Source: Ecdyonurus torrentis (Eukaryota; Arthropoda; Insecta; Ephemeroptera; Heptageniidae). Taken from it: a stretch of DNA of 64,000 nt. The notes below the pieces were generated by a model, which was given only the letters and a program-made list of their open reading frames with translations, made no database searches and was not told the origin of the DNA. Shown here one piece after another: positions 13,003 through 24,471 of the stretch. Position numbers and translations under genes: made by a program. The stretch lies in contig OX439137.1 of the NCBI GenBank assembly GCA_949318235.1, positions 2,287,249 through 2,351,248 of the forward strand, read 5' to 3'. The stretch's first letter is position 1. Each line of letters starts with the position of its first letter.

Positions 13003-13066
13003 TAATCTTTTTTTTTTTTTTTTTTTTTTTTTCCTCATTGCGCAATTAATTATGCTGCTTAACATA

Positions 13067-13226
13067 CAGTCCGCGCCACCTAAGGATGCGACCAATGAGA
13101 GAGCGCCTAAAAACTCTACATTTAGTTAACATTACCCCACCTCCTAGTGACCTTGAGCGCTTGAGTGTCTATTGGATAGTGGCTCGATTTCGATTAATCG
13201 CAAACATCCTTAGGTGGCACGGACTG
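13067..13226. mobile_element. TA-flanked MITE T
   Basis: Begins CAGTCCGCGCCACCTAAGG and ends CCTTAGGTGGCACGGACTG with one mismatch between arms, directly flanked by TA on both sides. 160 bases. Typical of a Tc1/mariner-type MITE. Confidence 0.85.
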
Positions 13227-13329
13227 TAGCTGGTACAGCTAAATTAATTATAAAATAAAGCATAAATATTCCTCTCTTTTTTTCCTCTTTTTTTTGGTGC
13301 AAAAAAATGCAATAAGTATAAAACTTAGA

Positions 13330-13500
13330 TTTAATATAAAACCAAAAAGGTGTTATTTTCTTTAGCTCATTTTGCATAATAACTATGTTACATAGCAGAA
13401 ATATTATGTTGTACAGTATATTTAACTACTGGTTCCAATTTAGTAAAATGTATGCTACTATGACATAAATACAACATAAATTATGTAATTTATACTATCT
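13330..13500. repeat. Family L AT-rich repeat
   Basis: Contains CATAATAACTATGTTACATAGC, split by the family's usual ACATAAATACAACATAAATT phrase. Boundaries uncertain. Confidence 0.45.
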
Positions 13501-13569
13501 TAATTGCGTGATAAAGAAAAGTTTCCAATACAAAATAATAATAATAATAAGCACAGGCATTTACGTGCC

Positions 13570-13629
13570 ATGCAGAAAGCTGCAGTTCTTGGCACAGCTA
13601 ACATCGTGCGCAAAGTGCTTAGTATGTGA
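13570..13629 (+). pseudogene. Possible retroelement-associated ORF tail
   Basis: The frame reads MQKAAVLGTANIVRKVLSM and stops. LQKxALLGTAxILRKVL is a tail I recall from reverse-transcriptase-related ORFs in invertebrate genomes. Only about 19 residues match, beside an AAT microsatellite, so identification is weak. Confidence 0.35.
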
Positions 13630-13736
13630 CCCCTCTGTATACCATCTGCAGTTTCTGACATAATTGGTACTGGATTATTCTCACCTTCACCTTGAATCAA
13701 GTAGGATTCCGGTGTTAGTGTTACAGAAGAAGAAAG

Positions 13737-13818
13737 AAAAGAACTCATAATAATAATAATAATAATTAAAAATAATAAATAAAATACTAAAAATAATAAA
13801 AAAAATTAAATAATAAAA
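13737..13818. repeat. (AAT)n-rich tract
   Basis: Imperfect AAT/AAAT repeats. Confidence 0.8.
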
Positions 13819-14218
13819 ATTCTTAAATCCAGATAAAGCCGTAGAGAGTTATAAAAAGCAAGTATCACAGTCACGTGTTCTATTTGTTTACATTAAAAAG
13901 AGATTACATAGTAATGATGTTGCTACTTAACGTTTAATTAACGTAATCATTTTGTGTGATGTGTTTTCATGTAATAATAGGTTCGGTAGTTATATTTGTT
14001 AAGTAGACACAGATTTTTTTGCGTAGATGTGAAAATGTTTATAGGTAAATATATCTTCTTTTTTTTATTTTGACCTCTATACCTTTGCGGTGCCAAAAGT
14101 AGATAGTTGGAAAGACCCCGCGGTTTATATGATCGTCGTATAGACATTGAAAAAAGAGGGGTAAAATAGTCTATTAGAGAACAAGGAATGTTCGTTTTTT
14201 ATGTACTGTGGTTGTCCA

Positions 14219-14538
14219 TAGTTTGTTCTGTAAAGTAAAGTGAATCTCAATAACAGTGATTGGCTGACCAACAAAATAAGACACATTCATTGGTTGATCT
14301 TGTTTTTTGAGCCGATAAAAGTGAGTCGCATGTTGCGCATGAAACTTTTACTTTTATTTTTTGAAGTTTCATTCATTTTTATCAGGTCCAAAGGTCTAAA
14401 AGAAGAAATAACAATGATCGACCATTTATATATATAAACGTAGTAATCAGGTAATGATGTCATGATCAGATGTTTTTAACAAAGGAAACATTTCGAAGCT
14501 GGCTCAAGAGTTGTGTGTAGTTTATATAGAACGAACTA
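14219..14538 (+). mobile_element. MITE family F, copy F2
   Basis: Same order as F1: TTTGTTCTGTAAAGTA end, GTGATTGGCTGACCAAC, CATTGGTTGATCTTG, ACAATGATCGACCAT, and closing TATAGAACGAACTA. The ACGTCA core has decayed to ATGTCA. Confidence 0.8.
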
Positions 14539-15185
14539 ATATAATATATTAATAAATAATTCTAATGCATGGAGTATATACAGCAGTAATTTAATTTTAA
14601 AAGTTTTGAAGGCATTTTTATCCCCGCACGAATATATTAAAATATTTAAACTACGTTAAAAAAAAAAAAAAAAAAAAAAAAACTATATCTTGCAAAATTT
14701 TAAGGCCATTGCAATTTAATAATGACAATTAAACTCCATAAGGCCCCATGTTATTTTTTTTCTTCCATCTGATGTTGAATCCTGAACTTTTGATCATTTT
14801 TACTATTGATTTCAATAAGCCTTAAAAATGTATGGAAGAAGAGAAAATTTTTGCATTTTTTTGAGCCACGAGTATTATAATGACAACCCTTATACATGAG
14901 CAGTTCGAGCAATTATTGCTTTGCTCCGTTTGCAGTATCGTTTAATAAGCCGAGCAAGATGGAGCATGACGTTCCGCTAGCTAGAGCTTATCTTGATTGT
15001 GGCTATATTATTATACCTAACAATTTCAGTGCAGAAAAAAATATATCAGTGCTGTTAATACATCAACTACTCTATTAGTTGTACAAACCGCCCCAGAACT
15101 TGTCGAGCAATAAAAACGAACATAGTTAAATAAAAAGAAAATAAATAAGATTGTTTTAAAATTAAGTGAGAATTTCGTCTTGAGT

Positions 15186-15186
<1 letters not shown>
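14539..15186. other. Unassigned DNA
   Basis: A short run at 14896-15070 is less AT-rich and open on the plus strand, but matches no family I recognise. A homopolymer at 14658-14681. Confidence 0.4.

Positions 15187-15245
<59 letters not shown>
15187..15245. repeat. (GA)n microsatellite
   Basis: About 58 bases of GA. Confidence 0.97.
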
Positions 15246-15247
<2 letters not shown>

Positions 15248-15395
15248 TGTTGATCTGATTTCTAAGAAGTTACAATATAATACAAAGAATTGAAACAAAA
15301 CAATGAATAAAAATATTATAAATTAATGTAAAATTTATAAGCAAATTTTCATATCAAAAAAATAAACGGAATTTACGTTTTATTATTAATTATAA

Positions 15396-15432
<37 letters not shown>

Positions 15433-15739
15433 GCAAACATTAAGAGAGATTAATATGAATCAAAGAGACCATATTATACCAAAATTGTCATTTCAATTTT
15501 TCTTCGTTCCTGGTTTTTCTTTCTTCCCTTCCTTTGTTTTTATTAAAAATTGCCTTTATTTTTATTTTTCACTTATTATTTTTTATTTTTTATTCACATT
15601 TAAATTTTTATTACGCTATATCTATACAGCCTGGTGATTTAAGAAGTAAAATACTGTACATTACATATATATCAAATTAATTTTGGGATGAAGTATGAAA
15701 AGTATCAGAGAACGTACTGTTATACATAAAAAAAAAAAC

Positions 15740-15930
15740 ATAATTTATTCTGAATTAAACACTTGCTATATTATAGAGCACAAATGTTGTTATTTTGTAA
15801 TAACATAAGTAATTACGCTGAACATCTTAACTATTATGTTATGTAGCATAATTACTACACAATACAACATACATGTTGTTATGCATAAATATTGCTGCAT
15901 TACGCACAATTATTTCATATTATTGGTTTT
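15740..15930. repeat. Family L AT-rich repeat
   Basis: Contains ATAACATAAGTAATTACGCT, AACATCTTAACTATG and TTATGCATAAATATTGCTGC, inverse of phrases at 23230-23600. Confidence 0.5.
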
Positions 15931-16026
15931 TGTCTGCGTGTAAATATATAGTTGTTATCCCCAATGACTTTAAAATGACATTCAAACTTTTAAATTTCAG
16001 GGATACGAACCTTTTAACTTTACACT

Positions 16027-16136
16027 AATGCTGTTCGTAAACCCTGATCTCTTGCACCAAAAAATGCGCGTTCCATTTGAATAACCATAGGCGATCGTCA
16101 TTTTTGGTGCAGAGAACAGGGTTTACGAACAGCATT
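16027..16136. mobile_element. Palindromic MITE family B, copy B1
   Basis: AATGCTGTTCGTAAACCCTG at the left and its inverse at the right, with ATAACCATAGGCGATCGTCA in the middle. 110 bases. Flanking ACT on both sides could be a short target duplication. Confidence 0.85.
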
Positions 16137-16624
16137 ACTCTCTTTAAGATTCTGTAAGCTATTTGAAAACCATTTTCAAACTACAAATTGTATCAAAGTA
16201 AGCTATACTAATTGTCTATCTATTTGTGTGATTGAAATTGTGAACCAATGAAACTAAATTCTTCTAAGATCTCAAAAACCACAAGAGAGCATTAATAATA
16301 GGTTAAGGTGTTTTAAAGTTTGCAGCCCATTCTATTGTTTGACAAGAAACAAACACAAAGAAACCTCTTTCCACTTATTTAATTAATGAGGGGGAAAAAT
16401 TGGTTTGGCTGCCAAAGTGATAAAAACTTTAACGCAAAATTGACAATAGAAAAAAATATAAATAAACATTATTTTAGTATTTGGAATTGTTACAATTGTA
16501 CTGTACACGAGGGAATAAAATGTTGCAGTAACTATGTTGTACAGCATAATTGTTATGCAAAAACTTATATGGCTAATCTGTAAAATGGAATTATGTAACA
16601 TTATGCAGTGTTATGTGCATGAAA

Positions 16625-16705
16625 AAAAGGCAGAAATGCACTTCGACGCCATACTGTAGCAATGAATTACATTGCTCAGCATAGGATAAACTTCTTTATT
16701 ATTAT
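16625..16705 (+). mobile_element. MITE family D fragment
   Basis: Carries CTTCGACGCCATACTG and ACATTGCTCAGCATAGGATA only. Confidence 0.5.
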
Positions 16706-16714
16706 TTTTTTTAA

Positions 16715-17386
16715 GGCATAGACCACATAAAACAACATGTGCTTTTTAATGAATAAACATTAAATGGGATCTACAAAACCGATGACAATTTTTACTAGAA
16801 TGTTAAAGCCATAGACCACATAAAACAACATGTGCTTTTTAATGAATAAACATGAAATGGGATCTTCAAAACTGGTGACAATTTTTACCAGAATGTTAAT
16901 GTAGCCCCACGAGAGAACGTTAAAAAACTGTAAAGTATGCAATTTGCGTAAAAATTCATGTTTATGACGTCAGAAATATGCAAAAATTAGTATGAAAATG
17001 TTTTGCGGGTTGCATAAATCGAATTTTCTGATCACTGCTACGGGGCTACAGTTGGGTTTTGAGACAAACTAATGTTATTTATGTAAATCCCATGAAGTGT
17101 TTTCTGATATAAATGCTTATGTTTTTCTCCGGTCTATTCCTTTAATGTAGCCCCACGAGAGAGCGTGAAAACACTGTAAAGTATGCAATTTGAGTGACTT
17201 TTCATGTTTATGACGTCAGTAACATGCTAAAATTAGTATGAAAATGTTGTGCGGGTTGCATAAATCGAATGTTCTGATCACTGCTACGGGGCTACTGTTG
17301 GGTTTTGAGACAAACTAAAGTTATTTATGTAAGTCCCATCAAGTGTTTTGTGGTATAAATGCTTATGTTTTTCTCTGGTGTATTCC
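16715..17386 (+). mobile_element. TTAA MITE family C, outer copy interrupted by another C
   Basis: Outer element runs 16715-16802 and resumes at 17146-17386. The left half stops at GAATGTTAA and the right half restarts at TTAATGTAGCCCCACGAG, which is contiguous in other copies. Left flank TTAA at 16711-16714, right flank degraded to TTAT. Confidence 0.9.
16807..17141 (+). mobile_element. TTAA MITE family C, inner copy C1
   Basis: 335 bases, from AGCCATAGACCACATAAAAC to TTCTCCGGTCTATTCCT, flanked by TTAA at 16803-16806 and 17142-17145. It sits inside another C element. TGACGTCA at 16965-16972. Confidence 0.92.
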
Positions 17387-17577
17387 TTTATGTGTCCACG
17401 CCGAAGTTATATTATTTTATTTTATTCTTAATCTGTACAATACTTCAAAATTTATTCCATATAGTGAAGTGTGAATACGTCAATGAAGCAGCAGGATGAA
17501 ATCATCGATAATTTTATTTGTTTAAATATTTATATTATCTTGGCAAACCAAGTATTTTCTTTGTAAAAACATTTAAG

Positions 17578-17580
<3 letters not shown>

Positions 17581-17654
<74 letters not shown>
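17581..17654. repeat. (AT)n microsatellite
   Basis: About 74 bases of AT. Confidence 0.97.
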
Positions 17655-17659
<5 letters not shown>

Positions 17660-17699
17660 ACTTTAAAAATTAAGCGTTGAAAAGCTTGCATGTAGTTGT

Positions 17700-17915
17700 A
17701 CCCATAGACATTTTCAAGGTATAATGTCTATGCTTGTACCTAAGCAATGTTTAAAATGTAAAATTAACGGTAATGACGTCACTATAACGATAAAGCGTTA
17801 GAATCAAAATAAACATTATGTTCGTTGCAAACAGCTATATTTTTTACATGCGGTTTTAACGTTTTTGATGTCAGTTTATCGTTAGAATTTTATCGTTTGG
17901 TGATGTAATAGTCGT

Positions 17916-17947
<32 letters not shown>

Positions 17948-18340
17948 CAAATTATTTTTATAGAATTTTCTTTATAATTTCATCCACATTTATTCTTTAT
18001 TGAACAAAGATATCCTGGTGTTAAAATACGACTCAATATATTACTTTATGTATCGTGAGAGCGACTTTAATTATACATATAGCACTCCATTCAAAGCAAT
18101 TAAAATTTCATGATGGCAATAAAATTTACTGTACATCGTATAAAAATATTGTTCTATGGAAATACGCAGGAAACCATACTTATATTATGTTAAAAATATC
18201 TCTTGAAATTCCTCTTCTATGCAAATTTACTCTTTAATTACGTTTTTATAACTAATATTGTGAAGTGGCATGAGCATTTTTCAACACTTAGCTACAATTT
18301 AAATGACAAATTACTGGTGAAAATTATAAGTAAACCATTC

Positions 18341-18342
<2 letters not shown>
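17700..18342. other. Unassigned DNA with one TGACGTCA and inverted TAACGATAAA phrases
   Basis: TGACGTCA at 17774-17781 is followed by CTATAACGATAAAGCGTTAG, with inverse ACTGACATCAAAAACG-like and TTTATCGTTAGAATTTTATC phrases near 17875, suggesting a decayed foldback. No gene seen. Confidence 0.45.

Positions 18343-18431
<89 letters not shown>
18343..18431. repeat. (CT)n microsatellite
   Basis: About 88 bases of CT. Confidence 0.97.
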
Positions 18432-18434
<3 letters not shown>

Positions 18435-18856
18435 CATCTTTGTAGCTTTTTTCTTTCTTTTTTTCAATGCTGCTCTTTAAATTCCTGCCAAATATTTTTT
18501 TTTTTCACATAAATTCCAATAATTTGGCACTAATTACTCTTTAAAAAAAAGATTAACGATAAACAAATTCAATCTCCCGCATTAATATAGACACATAAAA
18601 ATAAACGTTACAACTAGAAAAATCTAAGGAAATTCTCTGGTTACACTTCGTGTTCACACCTTTGCAATTTAAAAGTAAAGGTTATGACGTCACTGATAGG
18701 CGTTAAATGGACTACTTGCAATGAAATGTTTTTAATTGTTGCAACATATAATTAAAAACGATTTGTCTATTAGAAATGCATTAGGAATATTAAAATTTAT
18801 TTTAAATACAGTTCCTTCAATGAAAGTGGTCCATTCAAACGAAAAAAACAACAAAT

Positions 18857-18958
18857 GTAAGTGACGTCAGAAGCGTTAGTTAGAACTATATAGAAAATAA
18901 TATAAATTGACCACAACTTTGACGAAATGTAGTTCTAACGCTTGTGACGTCATTTACG
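18857..18958. repeat. Palindrome Y with a CRE in each arm
   Basis: AAGTGACGTCAGAAGCGTTA... and the inverse TAACGCTTGTGACGTCATTT frame a ~50-base loop. TGACGTCA at 18862-18869 and 18945-18952. May belong to a larger element that also includes the CRE at 18685-18692. Confidence 0.65.
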
Positions 18959-18984
18959 TTTTTATCGTTACATTATACTGATGC

Positions 18985-19033
18985 TCGTAATTACCATAAT
19001 GATGTTCGTATAGTATACCATGTTCCCTTGCTC

Positions 19034-19064
<31 letters not shown>

Positions 19065-19220
19065 CGCAATTTCAATTAACAAGCATTAGGTGATCCTCAT
19101 TTTTTGGGGGAAGAGGGGGGGGGGGGCACGAAAAACAAGGTTAACGAACAAACGAACATCGTTCATGTTTTTTGCTCCTAAAATGACGATGAACTATGGT
19201 TATTTAAATGTAATGCGCGT
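18985..19220 (+). mobile_element. Family B related repeat with poly-A
   Basis: Contains ATGTTCGTATAGTATACC, CTTGCTCAAAAA, GCATTAGGTGATCCTCAT and AAAATGACGATGAACTATGG, as in the 1660-2172 cluster. Confidence 0.6.
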
Positions 19221-19405
19221 TTCTTTAATTATTTTATTTATTTATTTATTTATTATTATTTTTTTTTTTATAGCAAGAAAACCGGGTTATTATTTCTATT
19301 AGATACCTTATCCTAATGTATCATTGTGCAAAGTTTCAGATCTTTCTTTCTTTAAAACTTTTTGGTTAAATCCAACAGTACAGTATAAACATCCTGATAC
19401 CTTAA

Positions 19406-19739
19406 AGCCATAGACCACATAAAACAACATGTGTGATTTTTAATGAATAAACCAGAAATGAGATCTTCAAAACTGTTCACAATTTTTACCACAATGTTAA
19501 TGTAGCCCCACGAGAGAGCGTGAAAATACTGTAAAGTATGCAATTTGCGTGAATATTCATGTTTATGACGTAAGAAACATGCAAAAATTAGAATGCAAAT
19601 GTAGTGTGGGTTGCATAAATCAAAATTACTGATCACTGCTACGGAGCTATAGTTGGGTTTTTGTGACAAACTAAAGTTATTTTTATAAGTCCCATCACGT
19701 GTTTTGCGATAATGCTTATGTTTTTCTCTGGTCTATTCC
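19406..19739 (+). mobile_element. TTAA MITE family C, copy C2
   Basis: 334 bases between TTAA sites (19402-19405 and 19740-19743). The CRE has mutated to TGACGTAA. Confidence 0.9.
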
Positions 19740-19743
19740 TTAA

Positions 19744-20429
19744 AACTTAATATTTTAGATTGAAGATTTTTTAAATTTTACTATTGGCTTACCTCCTAAT
19801 TTTCAATCAGTATTGCATATCTAAAAAGATTCGAGTATTTCACGATACGAAGCAGCACAAGTTCAGTTCTATTTTTTGGCAAGTGTACAGAATTAGTTTA
19901 AAAAACGTTTTATACATATAATCACTATAAGGTTCAATTTCATATATATTTTAATATAATAATAAGAGAAAAAAATTTGAAAGTGATATTCATGATGTAT
20001 TAGTGCAATGTATATAAGGTTCAAAATTAAATGATTTAGTATAAGTTTTTCAGTTTATATTTCATGAGAAATGTATATTAAAAGATTTTTTGGCACGGAC
20101 GTATTGCAGACATCAGTAAAGTTTTTTTTTTTTTTTTTTTTTTTTTTCTCTCTCTCTCTTAAAGAGTTCATAGAGTTGAGAATAAAAGTCTTTTAAATAT
20201 TTAAGAAGTTTCCGAGTATACTTGGGGGATTTTTAAAATCTCTTTAAGGTTAAAGTTCAGAGATTTAGATGCAGATTTAGATTTTCACTATAACCATTGT
20301 TATCATATTTGATTTCATTTCAAAGCTAATTATACTGTTATCATTGGCTATATTTTATGTTATTATTATGTTATAATGTTAGCTTTGATAAATAATATCA
20401 TCGTATAGGTCCTCATTTAAATAACCAGC

Positions 20430-20466
<37 letters not shown>

Positions 20467-20590
20467 AAGATAAACCTCACGAAGTTAAAATTTCATTCAT
20501 TCAATATTTAGAGATTGTAACACCCCATACTTTTAACGATAGTTATTTTTTTGTGGTATGAATTACGTAAAAATCAGTTTACCACTTTTT
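19744..20590. other. Unassigned AT-rich DNA
   Basis: T-rich homopolymers at about 20121-20146 and 20431-20462. No gene seen. Confidence 0.45.
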
Positions 20591-20609
20591 GTTTTTTGTT
20601 TTTGATAAA

Positions 20610-20916
20610 TTGTTTTATTGTGCTACACCAATCTCAGTCCCAGTCAAGACACTGTCTTATCGACACCAACAAAGCTAAAGGTAACGTAAGGCATCGACTG
20701 CGTATTTCGTGCGTCTGCTGCAAGATTTAAATCTTTATTTCCGGTATTTTTCACGTTTTGATGGCGGAAAAATATTATCGTGTGTAATTTTTTTTTGAAA
20801 AAATGAAATTTTACCGGAAATAGATCTCGTCGATCGGGCAAATTCGGAAAAGACGAACGAAATTCACAGTCGTTGCCTTACGTTACCTTCAGCTTCGTTT
20901 ATCGACACGTAAGGAC
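20610..20916 (-). mobile_element. SINE 3' tail fragment split by MITE
   Basis: The tail phrase CAGTCCCAGTCAAGACA..GTCTTATCGACA continues after the insertion as GTAAGGACTT. It matches the SINE copies at 26757 and 60995. The tail is followed by a C run. Confidence 0.7.
20667..20898. mobile_element. Mutator-like MITE inserted in SINE tail
   Basis: Flanked by a perfect 10-base duplication TTATCGACAC (20657-20666 and 20899-20908). Terminal inverted repeats share AGGTAACGTAAGGCA with its inverse TGCCTTACGTTACCT. 232 bases. A 9-11 base duplication is the Mutator (MULE) hallmark. Confidence 0.85.
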
Positions 20917-20921
20917 TTAAC

Positions 20922-20944
20922 CCCCCCCCCCCCCCCCCCCCCCC
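20922..20944. repeat. Poly-C run
   Basis: About 23 C residues. Confidence 0.95.
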
Positions 20945-21235
20945 GACACACATACTAATCGGCCCGTTCAAGTCCATAAAATAAAATGCAAAATATGCAA
21001 TTTAAAGCTTATTAGTTCCCACGCTAATTTCATTAATTTTTTATGCTCTCTCTCTCTCTCTCTTATCTAATGTTCTGAAATTGTTATCACAATTACAGTA
21101 CAATACAGTATGTTATTAATATACTGCCTATAGTGACGTAAAAAATATGAGCGGGTTCACTTTTCATATAGACATGAACTTACTGAATGAAACCCTTAAG
21201 TTACTTAGAAGTTTTAAATATTTTTAAATGAAATG

Positions 21236-21241
<6 letters not shown>

Positions 21242-21285
<44 letters not shown>
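21242..21285. repeat. (GA)n microsatellite
   Basis: About 43 bases of GA. Confidence 0.97.
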
Positions 21286-21288
<3 letters not shown>

Positions 21289-21571
21289 TATACGGAAGAT
21301 ATAAATTATAAATTTTATTCATTTCACGGTAGTAAAATATAAATTTATAAAATATACAGTATAAGAAATTATTAATTACCATCAAATAAAAAGTAGTTTT
21401 CTATTTAATTACATTTTACATTGAAAGTGTACAAAAAATTAGTCGACTTTAAATACTTCTTATCGATTTTATTATTTTGTTTTTTTAAAGCATTAGACAG
21501 CCAATATAATATATAATATATATATATTTTTCTATTTTCGTAAATAAGTGGTAGGAAAAGTTTATTTGCAT

Positions 21572-21881
21572 ATAGGGTGGTTTCATTCATGTTAAAGTCG
21601 ACGTCATAAGTGAGTACTAAATAACATGAACCTGTATATAGGAAAATGTCACATTTTGTCATTTTAAAAATACTTTGCAATATTTTTGAGAGCATTGATG
21701 ATGTTAACAGGTTCAATTAGTACCTCAAATATGCAAGAAAAATAATAATGACCAAAAAATAGCTAATTTTTCAAAGAAAATAGCCAAAAACTACGTTTGT
21801 CCTATGCTGAGCAATGTTATTCATTGCTCAAGAAGAGCATCAAAAAGCACTCAGAATGACGTCATGCGTACACACCCTATA
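21572..21881 (-). mobile_element. MITE family D, copy D5
   Basis: From TATAGGGTGGTTTCATTCAT to GCGTACACACCCTATA; TGACGTCA at 21857-21864. Confidence 0.82.
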
Positions 21882-21904
21882 GTATTATAGATTTTTTTTT
21901 TTTT

Positions 21905-22116
21905 TTTTTTTTCTGTGTGTCAAATAAGTATATAGTGTCCAGTAAGCAAGATATGTGATGCGCTGTTTTTGCGCTACCCTAATGTTTTAAATTTTGTTGC
22001 ATATTGTAATGTTTTTGTCTTTTTATTGTAATATTATTGGCTCAATAAATGGACAAAGTTCATGTAATATGGCTGAAATAGCCATGTATGCGCCTTAATA
22101 AAAGATTATTATTATT
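21905..22116 (+). mobile_element. LINE 3' end with ATT tail
   Basis: TAATATGGCTGAAATAGCC followed by ATAAAAGATTATTATTATT. The same phrase recurs at 29965-30042. A microsatellite-type tail fits CR1/L2-like elements; no coding part remains. Confidence 0.5.
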
Positions 22117-22409
22117 AGATATAAACAAAACATTTTGTTGCAAAATTTGTGTAATTTGTATTTTCCGTGGTGCGCTCATTATTACTGTTATCAACACGTA
22201 AAACTAAATCAATCTCTTACTCATCTCTTCATATACGTATACAAAAATAATTTATAACAATGCTTAAAAGATAATAATTTTATATTAAATAGATAAGATA
22301 ACTGTGTAGTTAATGTAATTAGCATATTTACATCCAGCTGGTCTCCCTCCCCCTTGACCATATACAGTACATGTATGAACATGTTATATAACCAGCCAGA
22401 GAGGGGACA

Positions 22410-22882
22410 ATGAGGAAGACTAATGATTTTTGGGACAGTATTTGAGCACATTTTTAGAAAGAGCATAATTAGTAGATTCTATTGACATCAATATTTACCT
22501 TTATTACTTAAATTTCAGCGATTAATTAATGATTTAAAAGTGGCGGCCACGCCCCCAAGAAGCCTGTGCCGTTAGTCATTTGTTTGAATTTGCAGCGGAG
22601 TCTGATGTTCTTCTGCAAATTTGGATACAAGATTTTAAATTTTACGCGAATTTTTAAATTCTCGTATCCAAATTTGCAGAAGAAGATCAGACTCCGCTGC
22701 AAATTCAAACAAATGACTAACGGCACAGGCTTCTTGGGGGCGTGGCTGCCACTTTTAAATCATTAATTAATCGCTGAAATTTAAGTAATAAAGGTAAATA
22801 TTAATGTCAATAGAATCTACTAATTATGCTCTTTCTAAAAATGTGCTCAAATGCTGTCCCAAAAATCATTAGTCTTCCTCAT
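22410..22882. repeat. 473-bp near-perfect palindrome W
   Basis: Arms of about 235 bases meet with almost no spacer near 22646. Matching ends are ATGAGGAAGACTAATGATTT and its inverse; each arm contains GCCCCCAAGAAGCCTGTGCC. Both strands therefore encode nearly the same 66-residue open frame (MPLVICLNLQRSL...), which is a by-product of symmetry. No second copy in the window. Confidence 0.95.
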
Positions 22883-23010
22883 AGGTAACTGATGTATGCA
22901 TATGTCGAGATTTTTTCTCACTTTCCGATAAAAAGAAATTATGATAAAATAAGGGGAAAATTTAGAAATATATTACAGTAAAAAAAATACTGACATCACG
23001 GAAAACATAA

Positions 23011-23215
23011 ATTTAAGAAATTATTCAGATACGTATAAGTAGCTCTTCAGTACAAACCAATAACTTGCTTGACAAAAGTTTAAAGAGTAACTCGTTAGTA
23101 TAAACGTAATTTCTTTAGCGGTAAATAGCTAACTCTTTAGATTCTAAAAAGTTTAGTATGTATCTAACGATTTTATTATAAAAAAAGTAAAATAGGTACT
23201 CATTTGATAATTTTT
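23011..23215 (+). repeat. Repeat family with copy at 29501
   Basis: AAGAAATTATTCAGATACGT, AGTACAAACCAATAACTTG and AGCGGTAAATAG occur in the same order at 29501-29725. Nature unknown. Confidence 0.6.
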
Positions 23216-23229
23216 TTTCCATGATGCAA

Positions 23230-23600
23230 ATAAAGACGTTCACACGTATAATATTTATGCTAGCTCAATGCAGCAATATTTATGCTCATATTTATGCATA
23301 ACATCATAATTTATGCTATATTCACGGACAAAAATAAATATGTAATAATTATGCTAGCTCATTTTCAGCACAATTTGTTCAATATAGCATAAACAAGCTT
23401 TTTGTATAATAGCTTTGTTACATAGCATAAATATTTGTATTCTAATTTAGCAATATTTATGCTACAATGACATAAATTTAGCATAAATTACGTATTTTGT
23501 TATTTCTGTGTTGTACAGTGGCTATACTACATAACATAACATAGTTAAGATGTTCAGCATAATTATTTATGTTATTACAAAATAGCAACATTACAATATA
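23230..23600. repeat. Family L AT-rich repeat
   Basis: Rich in GCATAAATATT, ATAACATCATAATTTATGC and ATTTATGCTA, in both orientations. Confidence 0.5.
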
Positions 23601-23864
23601 AAAAATACTGCATTGAGGCTAGAAACAACAAAATAAATAAAGAAGACTCTATATAAAAATAGACATACTTTTACGTGCTTTAAGCCACTAAAAAAAAGTT
23701 GGATAGACCGATATGTAGAACTCTTTAGCTGGATTAAATTTAAAATTGTCTTTTTTTTATCATTTTTTTTAAATGAAGTTGCCTTGCATGTTTCTGATTT
23801 GCATACTCAGATTACTCCAGAAAGTTTAATACATACAGGAAGTAATGTATTATATAAAAAAAAA

Positions 23865-24467
23865 GTATACACTCTAAAAATTGGTGCATTACATTAGTTA
23901 CAAGTTCTAACTTATTTAAGATAATCACAATCACTTTTAAGTTATTATGAGTAGCTAAAATAATATTTGCATTTTAGAAAGTTATTAAAAATAGCTGCTT
24001 TCAGCTATTTTAAGTGAAAATAGCTATTTTTAATAGTTTGCTAAAATGCATTATTTTAACTACTCGTAATAACCTTAAGGGAGTAGGGTACCGACGTCGG
24101 CCATTAGACTCAAACCTTTCTCGTCAAAATAATCTGAAATTCTGTACAATGATTCAGTTTGAGACAATTTCAAATACATAAAAATTTTGAGGGTTTACCG
24201 TGCAAATTAATGTTATATGCTTTTTTTGAAATTTTAAGCCTATAAGGCCCAATGCTAATTTCAATATTTTTTTCTATTTTTCGGGACGGTCAAACATCAT
24301 GAAATTTTTTATTGTGTAACCCTTAACTACACAATGACACCAAAATTGAGACCCGGGAAACACTTCTAGTTTTTTTTGAGATAAAAGGTCAGTACCCTAC
24401 TCCCTTAAACTGATTATCTTATAGGATTAGTACCTAAAGTAATGTACCATTTTTTTAGAGTGTATAC
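23865..24467. mobile_element. Foldback element N interrupted by G2
   Basis: Perfect 16-base ends GTATACACTCTAAAAA and its inverse. Inner arms share AAGTTATTATGAGTAGCTAA with TAACTACTCGTAATAAC. G2 sits in the right arm at a TTAA. Confidence 0.8.
24079..24404 (+). mobile_element. TTAA MITE family G, copy G2
   Basis: TTAA at both ends. Termini are GGGAGTAGGGTACCGACG and GTCAGTACCCTACTCCC. 326 bases, nested in element N. Confidence 0.92.
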
Positions 24468-24471
24468 TTGT

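Noticed and set aside
13500..13748. 82-codon minus-strand frame as a gene
   Set aside because: Lies opposite the possible retroelement tail and an AAT tract; no domain.
22526..22766. Two nearly identical 66-codon proteins on opposite strands
   Set aside because: Forced by the palindrome; no domain, splice site or codon bias supports coding.
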